Notes: generated by a model from the sequence alone, not told the origin. DNA of 64,000 nucleotides from Micrasema longulum (GCA_022494885.1 JAGVSM010001309.1:124001-188000); one strand, 5' to 3'; shown: positions 1-10,676, counted from the stretch's first letter. Numbers and translations: made by a program.

Positions 1-660
1 TTTTGTCATTTGGATGGTGTTTTGCAAAAACGTGTTAAGCCATACCAGCCTCAAACTAAAATAATTCATGTTTCACATCAGGCGCATTATTCAAAAATAC
101 GATAAATAATTTAGCTTGGCTGTTAAGTAAAAGTACTTAATAGAACAAAAAACACCCTAAAAACTTTTGTCAAAATAATAAAACAAAAACCTTTTAAGTA
201 ATGTTACTTCCAAAAAATATATATATGAAAAAATCAAAAAAAATTTTTTTTCAAAGTAAAATTATAATTATATTATATTTTATTGCAAAAAGTAATAAAA
301 TTTAAATAAAAATTTCATGTTCTAAATCAGACGTAAAAATACATTTGGATTTAATATCAACATGAATCCTTAAATACGGGAATACAACCTTTTTTTACAA
401 TTTCAAAGTAATAAGGGTCAATGAAATACTGTAGCTTAAAAGTTTTTTTTTTTATTTATTAGTAAGCATAAAAAATATTTTTTAATTTATAATTTTAAAT
501 TCCCGCAAAAACGGCCATTGCATTGGCCACGCCCCTAATACGTCACAATTCATGTTTATTTTGGACGTTGTTTGAAACCGTTTCAATTTTAATAGAACAT
601 CGCCATGAATCTTGACGTCACAATTATGCCAAACATGACGCGTTTTCTAATGAAATTTAA
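1..660 (+). repeat. Dispersed repeat family G (intronic copy)
   Basis: About 1-130 matches about 34155-34975, where a hAT element interrupts the repeat. Shared words include GGTGGTGTT, CTCAAACT and ATTTAGCTTGG. About 395-660 matches the reverse strand of 43395-43640, with shared AATAAGGGTC, CATTGCA, ACGCCCCTA and AGAACATCG. No open frame is present. The copy runs off the left edge of the window, so its start is unknown. It lies in the neuroligin intron. Confidence 0.5.
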
Positions 661-1349
661 AAAAAAAAATATTTTTGAATATGAAAACATTTCTCCGCAA
701 TATCCATTTTGATTTTGAACAAAAAACTCATTTTTAAAAATTTATTTCATATATTTTTATCGGTATCCGTAGTGTGTGATATTTACCTATTACAAAAAGT
801 AAGCTACCGTTTGTAATAAACAAAACTTGTCGGCAATTATTCTAGCCACATTTATGCAATATTGTTATCATTTTAGCCTTAATTAATTTTGATTCGCAAC
901 AATACGTTTAGCATCTTTAATTTATGTTACGTTATTTTTAGTGCAGTTGCATGGTTTTTGGCTAACACATTTAGATATTACAGAGAATCTGTAAGTTAAA
1001 ACTCATCAAACTCTTTTTTCAAACTAAGAATATCAACTTTTGGATCATGATTCTGACTTTCATCATTAAATCAAATCAAATAAAAAAAACAATCATCGAA
1101 TCAAATGTAATTTCTAACTCCTATTTTACTTCATTAACCCTTTACCATTCGTCCCTTTCCTTATTTCGTCTTCCAACCTCCTTGCTAAGTCGGTATTTTT
1201 TTCTTTTAGTTTTTATCAAGATTTTATTTGTATTACTATGTAATTAAAACAATATTCTTAAATACATGTGTTATATATAATTTTAACCTTCGGTTAATTT
1301 AGTAAAATTAAAATAATAATATGTTTATTCTCCCACCAGTCTGACGACG

Positions 1350-1389
1350 CACAGTGTTTTGACCCATACAAGCTACAAGATAAAAAGTC
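1350..1389 (+). repeat. Transib left terminal inverted repeat, RSS-like
   Basis: It begins CACAGTGTTTTGACCCATAC. The first seven bases equal the consensus V(D)J heptamer. After a 23-base spacer comes ATAAAAAGT, an A-rich nonamer-like block that matches the RSS nonamer ACAAAAACC at 6 of 9 positions. Confidence 0.8.
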
Positions 1390-1613
1390 ACTTTTGAATT
1401 CTTAAACGATGACGTCATGGGGGCATTACCAGATAGTTAGTGTAACGATTGTAAGCCTAATTGGGGTGATTAATGCTTAAGGTGATTCATACCAGAATAT
1501 CAAAGTCGGATAATTGGTTTTTGAAAGCCTAATTACATTTATTTGCATTTTGGCGTCCGACGTATAAAGGTTGTTTATCAAGTTTAAAGTTTTTTATTTC
1601 GATTAAAAAAAAA

Positions 1614-3264
1614 ATGGAAACTATTTTGGAAGGTATGTTGTATAGTTTTTTTTCTAATATTTTAATGTATTTCATTTAGGTATTTAAAAAAACAATAATT
1701 TAACTCATGTATTTTTCAGTAGTTAAAAAAATATCAATTTCTAACTTCTCGAGAATTTATCTCGGAGAGTATATCAAAGTAGCAAAATATTATTTTTATT
1801 TTTCAATAGACCAATTTATTGTTAATTCATTACAGTTTCGATATTTTACCGCACGAAGTTGCATCTATCTTATTTTGTTATTTTACAGGTACCAGATACG
1901 AGATTTCCAGGCAAGAATTGTACGTGATGTGGAAGAGTTTGACGAAGAAAGAAAGGCTTCAAGGAGTGTTAAATAATATTGTTAGTAAATTTGAAGTCGT
2001 TAAACTTGGTGCAAGTGGTGAAAAACTGTTAAAAAATCAAATTAAGCTTATTTGTTTAAATATAAGCAGAAAATGGACCGAATCTGGCTGTAAACTAGAT
2101 AGATTTGTTAAAAAAAAATTGAGTGGCTCGACGGTAGTGAAAATATTTTGATATGTGAAAACTTTCGACAAAGTCCTTCAGTAGACATGAATGAACCATC
2201 TACGTCTACTGGAAGGCCCGCAAAGGATGTTGGGGCATGCAGTGATCAGTGCAAAAGGACAAAAGTGCGTGATTTAGTGAGTATGAAGACATCTGAAGAA
2301 CTTTCGTTTGCCACGCAGGTATCTATTCGAGCATCAGGAAAACGCACAGTTGCCGATCTCCTAAAGAAAATTTTGAAAGCTACTCCCAATGAAGTAAAAA
2401 TACGTAGGGAACGTCAACAAGTAAACAAACAGCGGGCATTGACAATTGAGGAAGCGCTAAGTTTATACGTTGACTGTAAATTATCTTCGTATTCCTACAA
2501 AGTTATGCGTAAAAATGCCATAAAAACCGGCCACAACATATATCCGGCATTTTATAATTTAAGAAAAGCTAAAGAAGCATGTTGCCTGAGCGAGGCATTT
2601 TTCAAAATAACGGAAACTTGTGCAGAAATCCAGCTACAAGCGATTTTAAATCATACGGTGGAACGATTGCTAAATGTAGAATCAGAAGTCTTAAAAGAAA
2701 GAGTTCCTTCAGGTTCTGTACTGACTCTTATATGCAAGTGGGGTGGAAATGGAAGCCCGGGACATAGTAATTATAAACAGAAATTTCACACAGAGCATGC
2801 AATAGATGAATTTTTATTTATTATGTCATTCGTTCCAATACAACTAAGGCTTAATGATGACCCTAATATAGTAATTTGGCAAAATTTAAGCCCTTCCTCA
2901 ACCTCTTATTGTCGTCCTATTAAATTTATTTTCGCCAAAGAAACTGATATTCTTACTAAATCTGAAATCGAAAAACTTCAAGATGCAATTGAAAAACTTG
3001 AAAATTTTAATGTTAATATTTGAGGTGTAGTATTGTCCATAAAATTGAAAATGCTTTTAACAATGGTGGATGGTAAAATTTGCAACGTTTTGGCTGGAAA
3101 TAAGTCAACCATGTCCTGTTATATTTGTAGCGCCAAACCTGAACAAAATGAACTCTATTAGTATTAATAGAGTTTTTCGACAAGAATTTTATTCTTTTGG
3201 CTTATCTACATTACATGCTATTTTTATATTTCTCAAAATACGTCTATTTGAAAATCACTTATAA
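1614..3264 (+). pseudogene. RAG1-like Transib transposase, truncated and frameshifted
   Basis: A possible first exon is 1614-1632 (ATG to GAAG/GTATGT), with an acceptor TTTTACAG at 1888. The joined codon keeps the frame into a lysine-rich stretch up to about 2140. The frame then shifts to the long open segment 2148-3023 (291 codons), which contains the family hallmarks RDLVSMKTSEELSFATQVS, RASGKR, CKWGGNGSPGHSNYKQKF, IWQNLSPSSTSYCRPIKFIF and AKET. Past the stop at 3021 the same frame continues with MVDGKICNVLAGNKST and CYIC. Another shift near 3140 then leads to VFRQEFYSFGLSTLHA, ending at about 3264. This order matches the RAG1 core up to just before its second catalytic Asp. The first catalytic position (RAG1 D600) falls in WGGNGSPG, where residue 201 of the 291-codon segment is Asn, not Asp. 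The protein is dead: two frameshifts, one or more stops, no C-terminal half. Confidence 0.8.
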
Positions 3265-3286
3265 CAAATGTTTTATTTAAAAACCT

Positions 3287-3610
3287 TTAAGTTTTATCAC
3301 CATCATACCATATCCGCTCCCTATGTGGAGCATATGGATTCCATAATCTGCTTCCGGCCAAGCGATCGACCTCCCGTACATCCTCCCAAGTTAAGTCCAC
3401 GTACCGCAACTCTGACGCAAACTGCCCACAAATTGTCAACAGTGGACGACCAGGACGCCAAGAACCTGATGCCTTGTAACATAGGCAAGCATGGTTAAGG
3501 CTTTCGGAAGGCATACGTAGTACATGGCCTTGCCAGCCAAAACGCCTTGGATGACAGTAGATACCAAGGGTTGCTGTGTCCGTTGCCTCACTTCTGTGTT
3601 CCTTACAATG
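3287..3610 (-). mobile_element. LINE lineage 2, 3'-terminal fragment
   Basis: On the minus strand this encodes the tail of a non-LTR reverse transcriptase: MPSESLNHACLCYKASG, GRPLLTICGQFASELRY, LTWEDVREVDRLAG and ERIWYDGD. The same tail recurs at about 29625-29850 and 45675-45895 on the plus strand. No catalytic motif is present. It lies inside the Transib element, between the broken transposase and the right end, and so entered after the Transib inserted or carried out the deletion there. Confidence 0.7.
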
Positions 3611-4007
3611 TCAAACTTTTAAGTTTATTTAAACCCTTTCAGTTGTCATGTTTAACATAATAAAATCAGCTGTAAAATGGTTATTCTGACAAAACAAGTG
3701 AAGGCAGATTAGTTCTCTCGGGTGAAATCTTTATTTTATGCCTAAGTATCTAATATAATTTTCAATGATTTATTTTATGGGTTGACCGATTTATCAGTCA
3801 ATAGAATTAAAGTAATAATTTCAATTATTTATGATCCTTAAATACATTATTGGATGCAGATATCAATTTCCAGAAAATTTATTTCGTTTATGAAATAACA
3901 AAATGTGACATATTTTTTATAAAACGAATTATTATTAAGTATTTAATTAAAAAAAAACCTCTTTTTAGGATTAAATGAATCGCATGCGTGAGTTAAAAGT
4001 ACATTCA

Positions 4008-4047
4008 GAATTTTTAGTTTCTAGCTTGTATGAAACGAAACACTGTG
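4008..4047 (-). repeat. Transib right terminal inverted repeat, RSS-like
   Basis: Read on the minus strand it begins CACAGTGTTTCGTTTCATAC. With the same 23-base spacing it reaches CTAAAAATT, so both ends have a 23-type layout. It matches the left end at 32 of 40 positions. Confidence 0.8.
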
Positions 4048-4109
4048 CGACGGTGGTCACGATGAAACTCGGTCACAGGTGAAAAATTACAAATAAAATA
4101 AAATTAAAC

Positions 4110-4432
4110 ATGCAGTATGTCTTTATTTAAAATAAAACATTTTGTAAATTTACCACACAAGAGTTTAACACATTAAAACACGACTAGTTTTGGGTAATCA
4201 GTATTACCCATCCTCAGGTATAAATATAAACTTATAAAGTTAAAAAAATTTATAAACTTTATAAGTTTATATTTACACCTGAGGATGAGTAATACCGATT
4301 ACCCAAAACTGGTCGTGTTTTAATGTATTAAACTCTTGTGTGGTAAATTTACAAAGTGTTTTATTTTAAATAAATTCAAAATTTGTCTCCACAAAGTAAA
4401 TGCTAAAACAATAAATCATATGCAGTATGTCT
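4110..4432. mobile_element. Fold-back element flanked by a 13-bp direct repeat
   Basis: Arms 4123-4241 and 4255-4373 (119 bases each) are inverted copies with only a handful of mismatches, separated by a 13-base loop. The 297-base insertion 4123-4419 includes about 46 bases of 3' sequence after the right arm and is flanked by ATGCAGTATGTCT at 4110-4122 and 4420-4432. There is no coding capacity. It lies in the neuroligin intron, between the Transib element and the penultimate exon. A 13-bp duplication is longer than those of mariner, hAT, Transib or piggyBac and would suit target-primed retroposition, but the structure is a hairpin, so the mechanism is open. Confidence 0.75.
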
Positions 4433-4439
4433 ATTATTA

Positions 4440-5231
4440 TTACTAAGTTTAAATTTAATTTTATGGGAAACGTTTTTTCTGTCATAACATAAAACATTCA
4501 TACTAAACGCTTGTATATGATTACCTAAATAATTTTTATAAGAGCCGTGACCTAAGTGTTTTAATGTACAAATCTCTGGCTTCAGAAACTAGGGGTGCGG
4601 GCGGAGAACTTATTAACGCGTATTATATAATAACACGTTTGATGGAAGTTTATTAAATGTCAGCACCAGAGCTTCCAGCAAATACCGTAATCGATTTTAA
4701 CCTGGAAAATGTTTATTTTTTCTTTAATCGAACGGTTATAACCAAATTTACAGCGATGGTTATGCTTTATTAGTTTGTCTCAAACATAATTTGTAAAAGC
4801 TTATTAAAATGTTTAGCATCAATGGAAACAGTAAAAAAAAATAAAAGCACCAATTTTTTGGAAAAAAATATTTTCATAAAATTACATAAACACGTATAAA
4901 TTATAATTATTTACTGAATATTAGCAAACGAGTAATATAAGTTAATAAAACTCGTAAACAAGAATTATAGTCAACCTAAGACCTTTATAGTAAAATATTG
5001 TTTTGTCACAAAGGTTTTCTAAGTACCTACTTGTCAAGTTAGTAATAGTAAGAGATTTTATGAAAAAAAAGTGATTTAAATAACCGGAGTAAAGGTTTAA
5101 TAATTTATTTTTTTTATAATACATGAAAAATAATAATACTCGAAATTAATAACAACTCATATATCATTCTTAGAAAACCAATAACCAAATGTTTTTTTAA
5201 ATATTGATGAATGTTTGGTATTTTATTTCAG
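4440..5231. other. Intron sequence before the penultimate neuroligin exon, nothing recognised
   Basis: AT-rich, with no open frame that resembles a protein and no repeat shared with the rest of the window that I could see, apart from the splice acceptor at its end. Confidence 0.4.
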
Positions 5232-5387
5232 GTTCAAAACCGGAAATGCGCAGCCATTACCGAGGGCACAAAATGTCTTTATGGCTGTCACTTATCCCTC
5301 AACTGCATAGACCCGGGGAACCAGGACTTCAGGATACATCCATGAGGCATCACCACTTTTTAGAAGAAGGAGCGCATTATTACGAAG
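5232..5387 (+). CDS. Nlg: Neuroligin, penultimate coding exon (juxtamembrane part of the ectodomain)
   Basis: Neuroligins are postsynaptic single-pass adhesion proteins whose cholinesterase-like ectodomain binds neurexin. This exon encodes about 52 residues containing the block KPEMRSHYRGHKMSLWL, then IPQLHRP and MRHHHF, ending HYYEG. I recognise this as the conserved segment after the esterase-like domain in insect neuroligins. The acceptor is a TTTATTTCAG tract ending at 5231 and the donor is GAAG/GTATGA at 5387. Both junctions split a codon after its first base. The last G joins GA of the next exon to give GGA (Gly), so the reading frame is kept. The next intron is only 324 bp (5388-5711), whereas no upstream neuroligin exon is visible back to position 1, so the preceding intron exceeds 5.2 kb. 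Which insect neuroligin paralogue this is cannot be decided. Confidence 0.9.
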
Positions 5388-5530
5388 GTATGATTTAAAA
5401 TTAAAAAAACAAAATGATATTTTATTTTTACATTTATTTTTACTAATGTAATACATATCTAATTAGTACCATATTGATGTGCTATATATATAGGTATTTA
5501 AAATAAAATAAAAAAATTACGTTTCTAATC

Positions 5531-5675
5531 GTGTATTTGTGGTGATATACTAATATGTCTGTGTCAACTAATTGCTAGTCCCATCTCAACACAGGACCTT
5601 TAGTCCCATGGAATTGGGACATATGTCATAAATAATGAACAGTAAACTTAAATATGTAAATAAATAAATAATTAA
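5531..5675 (+). repeat. Dispersed repeat family H, inside the short neuroligin intron
   Basis: It matches the reverse strand of about 63830-63985. Shared segments include GTGGTGATA, TATGTCTGTNTCAACTAATT, CACANGGACNTTTAGTCCCATG, TTGGGAC and a terminal (TAAA)n run. It makes up nearly half of the 324-bp intron 5388-5711. Confidence 0.6.
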
Positions 5676-5711
5676 AAATTAAATAAATTAATGTTTATTG
5701 GTTGTTTATAG

Positions 5712-6934
5712 GATCAGTCCGTCCCCAGTCCATGCAGCGACCTAACCTGCCTCATTTGGTGGCGCCCTCCGCGGCCCCCGCGCGGCCCGCCGCTCCCGCC
5801 CCGCCCGTCGCTGCCCCTTCCGCCGCTCCGCAGCAGCCGATTCTAGCCCCCACCACCGACTGCCCTCCCAACACCACCCTGTCCACTAGAAACATCCACA
5901 AAGACAATAACAACCTCTTGCGAAAACTCGCCTCCAGCCATTATCAAAGTTACACGACTGCGCTTACTGTAACGATAGCCGTGGGCTGTTTCCTTCTACT
6001 GCTGAACATTCTCATCTTCGCCGGCATCTATCACCAAAGGGACAGAAACAACGGAAGCTTCGGAGACAAAAAGAAAGAAGAATTAGCGGAAGCGGGCAGT
6101 TGCAGCACTTCTTCGGGGGGAGACAATTACGACGCTAAAACTCTCAATTTCGAAACACAGGGACAAAGTTACGAGGGAAATAAAAGCGGATACAGTTTTG
6201 ACTGCAAAGCTTCAACCTACCAAATGAAATCGGGTTCTAAGTACGACCTGAGGACGTATCCGCCGGAATGCGGAAAGACGGCGTTCGGGGAATATAGCTG
6301 TTACGACGAGAAAAACGTCGCGGCCCAGTACGAGAAGCGGAGCTTGGCGGACATCACGCTGTGCTCGGTTCCCGATAGCGCGGATATTCCCATGCAAGAG
6401 TTTAGGAATTCTCCCTCCAAAAGGTGCGACAACGGCAGCAGCATCGTCAAGATAGATACTCAGAAGCCGGACATTCAGCGCATCAATAATCAGGGTATAC
6501 GAAGTTTGGATAATCAGACGAGCAGTTTCCACGAAAATGGAAGCAGACTAAGTTTGACGAGCACTCACGACAGGCACTCGAGAACGACGACGTTCGGCGA
6601 GCCGGTGAAGGTAGCCGACGGCTCCACGCAGGTGAAGTTCCCGGGCGAGGGGAAGCAGACCACCTTCGGGCCGGACGGGCCGTGCGAGGAGGAGCTGGCC
6701 GGCAGCTCGAGCTCGGACCGGGGCGCCTTCGGGGCTAAGCAGAACACGGTCAGCGTGGGCAACCAGTCCGACCCCACCACGTGCGACGCGGCCACGGGCG
6801 TGGACAGGAGTCCCGAGGCGCTGCCTCCGCCCAAGGGCGGCCCCCCCGCTCCCGGCATCCTCCGGCAGACCAACCCCAACCCCGCGGCGGGTATAATGAA
6901 GAAAAGAGTGCAGATACAAGAAATATCCGTATGA
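5712..6934 (+). CDS. Nlg: Neuroligin, last coding exon (stalk, transmembrane helix, cytoplasmic tail)
   Basis: This exon continues in frame from 5387 for about 407 codons to the TGA at 6932-6934. In order it encodes: an Ala/Pro-rich stalk (about 5757-5855); a short extracellular linker with an N-x-T sequon in PPNTTL; one hydrophobic helix at about 5957-6031 (ALTVTIAVGCFLLLLNILIF) followed by basic residues HQRDR, which gives an extracellular N side; and a long cytoplasmic tail of about 300 residues. The tail contains a proline stretch (ALPPPKGGPPAPG) and ends KKRVQIQEISV. The last three residues, I-S-V, fit a class II PDZ ligand (hydrophobic-x-hydrophobic), unlike the TRV class I end of vertebrate neuroligins. 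The exon is far more GC-rich than its surroundings, most of all from 6560 to 6890, and that explains three long antisense open frames which I treat as shadows. The acceptor is TTGTTTATAG at 5711. Confidence 0.92.
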
Positions 6935-7290
6935 TTTTATTATATCATTAATGTAAGAAGTGTAATAATGGTATTGATTGTCAAAAGACTGTTTAAATTG
7001 AAAATGATTTTGTTACCTATTGATATCTATTTAAATGTTAGATAATATTTATCCAAATTGAACGTTGTGAATATTTATGACATCGTCATCTATAAATATA
7101 TAATATAAATATTTGCCACAGCGCAGTGATTGTTGCTATATTATAACACGCGTATCAGATTGCGTTTGTATACCGACAATGATTGTAGCAAATACAACTT
7201 ATTTGTTGTAAATACATGTATATTATTTTGTCTGTGAAAATATAACATAATGCTTTCTCAAATGTAAATAAAATTTAAAAAAAACGAATC
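6935..7290 (+). other. Nlg: Neuroligin 3' UTR with candidate polyadenylation signal
   Basis: After the stop codon the sequence becomes AT-rich and non-coding. The first canonical AATAAA is at 7267-7272, about 330 bases past the stop, and is followed by an A-run, so a short 3' UTR ending near 7290 is likely. Further AATAAA motifs occur downstream (for example near 7973, 8207 and 8385), so a longer alternative UTR cannot be excluded. Confidence 0.55.
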
Positions 7291-8500
7291 AACATAATTT
7301 TATTTGAAGAGGTAATTATGATAATATTCGTAATAACCACTTGTTATGGAATTGATAGTAAGACAATTATAAATACTTAGTGTAAATTTTAAACTGCCGA
7401 TATTCCTGAACTCCATAGAAATTCACATATTACACAAGGAAATTGACGAAGTGAATCAATAATAAATTGACATTTATTAAATCGTACGATATTGACATTT
7501 CAATAACAAACATATTTTACATATTCGCTGTAATGGCACTTACTGGATATTGAACTTTCATATATTTTTTACATCGTCGTTATTCTTCATGCTCAAATGT
7601 TATATTGCAAAACCACAAACATTGTTAATAAACATAATTTGTTAAACATTTAAATGTTTTGTTGATAACAAATATTAAAGGAAAATTGTGAATTGAATTT
7701 TTATTATTAAATTTTAATAAGGTCTATTGTTGTTTTACATTGAATATGATTATATTTATATTATTATGTATGTATATAATTTATCAACATGTTTATTGTT
7801 CAAGCTGGAATTGAAAACTATATCAAATGTATTAGTTTACACGAGAATTCATTTAAATAGAGAAATTATTTACAATTGTTTTTTATAACTTCTATGAATT
7901 CAAAAATTATATTAAACAGATAAAAAAAAATTACAGTAAAATGTATTTGGTGTTAATTATGACAATGCTTACTTAATAAAAAGGCTACTATTAACTTTTT
8001 ATGTAATAATTGCATCGATGACTGTCGAATTGCCAAAAATGAATTGAATAATATTAAAACAACTAACGTCAATAATTGTGTGTTATGCAAAAATAGTACG
8101 TTTACCATGTTTGTGTTCAACATAAATTTCACAACTTATATCACATTACAATGTCGATGTTTTTCTAAAAATAGTAAATTACCACCAAATGTATTATGGT
8201 TTTAATTAAAAATAAAGATTAATATGTGCCAAATACGAGGCCAAATATTACCTAAATGTTGTATGCGAATTGAGTGCATAAATCCTTCCATTCCATTGAT
8301 AAGTCATTGTTCAACCCTTTTTATGAAAATATATTTATTAAAAGTGTAAGAAAATATAAGTCTTAATTATTTAAATTAAATATTTAATAAACGAAACGTT
8401 ACGTGTGTAACGAAAATGAATATACAACCTTTTTTATTAATCCCTGATTTCAATTATATAAGGGGAAAGATTAATGCTACAGGAAATTAGGGAAATAAAA
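7291..8500. other. Downstream flank of neuroligin, nothing recognised
   Basis: Very AT-rich, with no convincing open frame and no shared repeat. It may include extended 3' UTR if a distal AATAAA is used. Confidence 0.35.
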
Positions 8501-8560
8501 GTGTTTTCTTGCACGCGGTAAAAATTAGAGCATTTAATACGATACAAAAAAGTAAAAAAA
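8500..8560 (-). repeat. Dispersed repeat family D, short terminal fragment
   Basis: It contains TTTTCTTGCACGCGGTAAAAATTAGAGCATTTAATACGATAC in pieces that match one end of the copies near 27.3, 35.9, 40.9 and 58.8 kb. Only the terminal part of the family is present. Confidence 0.5.
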
Positions 8561-8639
8561 ATATAAAAAGTTGGCCTAGTTTGGTAGTCAAATAACAAAT
8601 TTCAAAAAACCACTGGACTTCTTCAATTTCAAGAGCATA

Positions 8640-10676
8640 TTCATAATTTTATTTTTAATGTTATGATTATTTAACGTAAATAATCTAGTTGAGAAAGGAG
8701 TTCAGCAATAGCTTGTATGCGTGGAGCAAATGGATGTAAAAGTCGGAATAGTAGACGTGCGTGTGTGAGATGTAAACAAATCTAGTGATGCAAATATCTA
8801 TTCCCTTTGCCTAAGCCTATGGGGTAATGGAGTACCTAACGATTGATGTATTAATTGTAGTGAAAATAATATTGAAATTAAATGCTAGGCGTGTTGCAGC
8901 ACTCCTAGGCGCGGAGTTTGAACACCGTTAAGGCTTTTACGATTTTTCTTAATTTACACATTCGGGAGGGGCTGAGAAGGTGCTGTATGTATATGCAATA
9001 CTTCACAAATTAGAAAAATATTGATAACATATGCCTCCATTCCGCACACTATTTTTATTATTTCTATTATTATTATAATCGAGCTTGTAAGGACAAAAAA
9101 TTACGTCGCAGTAATTAGGGATGAAACTTAAGAGTATATATCCATCAGAATAGAAAGTAATTGTTTGCAATATTTTCTAGTGCATATATAAAGAACCTAG
9201 TATTTTTTGGTTCTTGTAAAATATTTTTATTTTATTTATTCATGGCACATAGTTTTTTATTTTTTTAATAAATAGATCCAACTCCATAAGATCAAAGATT
9301 CGTGGTGAGTTGGGACGCACAATGAGGGATTTCAGTCCAACCCGGAATTAAAATTTATAAATGTTTTTGTGTACACGTGAATATTTAAAAATTTTGGAGT
9401 AGGATGAAACATTTCAAACCGCACGCAAAAATAAATAAAAAATGTTAAAAATAATATTCATTTTAAAACCGTAAATATTGACGTCATTCCTTATATCTAC
9501 GTGTAGTATTTCCGGTTTCCGCTTCAAAGCCCCCGCACCTTGTAAATAACGTTTTGATCATAGAAAAAAAATAGTATAATTTGTGATTAGTGATTTGGCG
9601 GCGATTAATTCGATTACGATCTACGACCTAAAATCTTGCAAATAATACTGTGTTGACATTTCAACCAGAGATTATGTCAACTTTCTAGGTTTTTCTAAAT
9701 TAAAACGTTCATAAAAACAACCATAACATAGAAATGAGCAAATTACTATCAACTATATGAAGTAATCAAAGCAATATTCCATAGATTCTTGTCAGTTTTG
9801 TTATTGGCTGGAGAAATACAACTTACCGCGGTCAGTGAAAGTAAGAACGCCAACCGTTTCATGACGTCACTACTGAAAAATGTCACACTGATATCAGTCA
9901 TTTGGCGCGGTATTTGATAAATGTAACTTTAAAAAATCATATCTTTGTAAATAACGCCCAAAAAATATTTATATATATTTTTGCTTAGTTAAATAGTACG
10001 CTAATAGAAAAAAAATAAATTAGATAACAGTGGAATTCCTCATTAACTTAAACAAATATCACCAGAAATATTATCAAAAATCAGAAACAGAAGAAAAAAT
10101 AACACATGGCAATCATAACCATAGTTACAATATCATGTATTACTCAATTATATACAGGATTTGAAGATTGATAAGAAAAACTTTGTTTTTAAATTTAGTT
10201 TCAAAAACACCCGATATATCTTTCAGATAATTTGGTCATATTCCAATAATTATCGGTTTTTATTTTTTATAAATTGGCAAATCGCATGTAAAATATTTGA
10301 ATCTCACCGGGGCGACAGTGGCGGTAACTTTCTATTGCCAAAAACTTGAAGTAGTATCTTATTTTTTGTTAACTAAATTATGTTTCCATTTTCAAGATAA
10401 TGGAACTGTTCTGTCGAAATTTGATGCCGATTAGTTCCCACATTATTCCACCCCATTTCTCTTCATTTTACCCTATTATACCTCCGCACATGTACCACAA
10501 GAGGATGTCAAAGAAACTCAGTTTACACGCGACGGCAAATATTCGCACGCCCCATCAACTTGGTTACTTCTATTATAGAGGTTGAAATAGATTTTATGTA
10601 AAACAATTTACTCAAAGACAAAGAGATTTATAGTATTATTTTATGTGCGTAGTTGGTATAGAGGTATTACGGTATA
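8640..10676. other. Unassigned spacer
   Basis: No protein family recognised on either strand. A segment at about 9830-9915 is less AT-rich and contains TGACGTCA, the palindromic CRE core, but such sites also occur inside the dispersed repeats here, so I do not call a promoter. Confidence 0.3.

Larger units (their letters stand above)
1345..4052 (+). mobile_element. Transib (RAG1-like) DNA transposon with both ends and 5-bp target duplication
   Basis: The element proper is 1350-4047 (2698 bp), flanked by CGACG at 1345-1349 and 4048-4052, a perfect 5-bp duplication. The terminal inverted repeats (1350-1389 and 4008-4047) match at 32 of 40 positions, including CACAGTG, the first ten bases overall, and an 11-base block CATACAAGCTA. 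Transib elements are known to make 5-bp, GC-rich duplications, to start CAC, and to encode the family from which RAG1 descends. Inside lies a broken transposase (1614 to about 3264), followed by a minus-strand LINE 3' fragment (about 3287-3610) in the place where the C-terminal half of the transposase should be. The element occupies the neuroligin intron. The length, ends, duplication and protein all agree on the superfamily. Confidence 0.87.

Noticed and set aside
1047..1247. Plus-strand 66-codon frame before the Transib element as a neuroligin exon
   Set aside because: No neuroligin-like sequence, no splice sites, hydrophobic AT-driven composition.
1350..1389. A functional antigen-receptor recombination signal
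   Set aside because: The context is a transposon end with a target duplication in an insect-like genome. The similarity is explained by Transib-RAG ancestry.
6212..6919. Three antisense open frames (up to 123 codons) opposite the neuroligin tail
   Set aside because: They arise from the GC-rich codons of the sense gene. None resembles a protein and none has splice or start context.
9830..9915. Promoter or enhancer at the TGACGTCA site
   Set aside because: The octamer also occurs in dispersed repeats (for example near 40.75 and 58.87 kb), and there is no gene start nearby.
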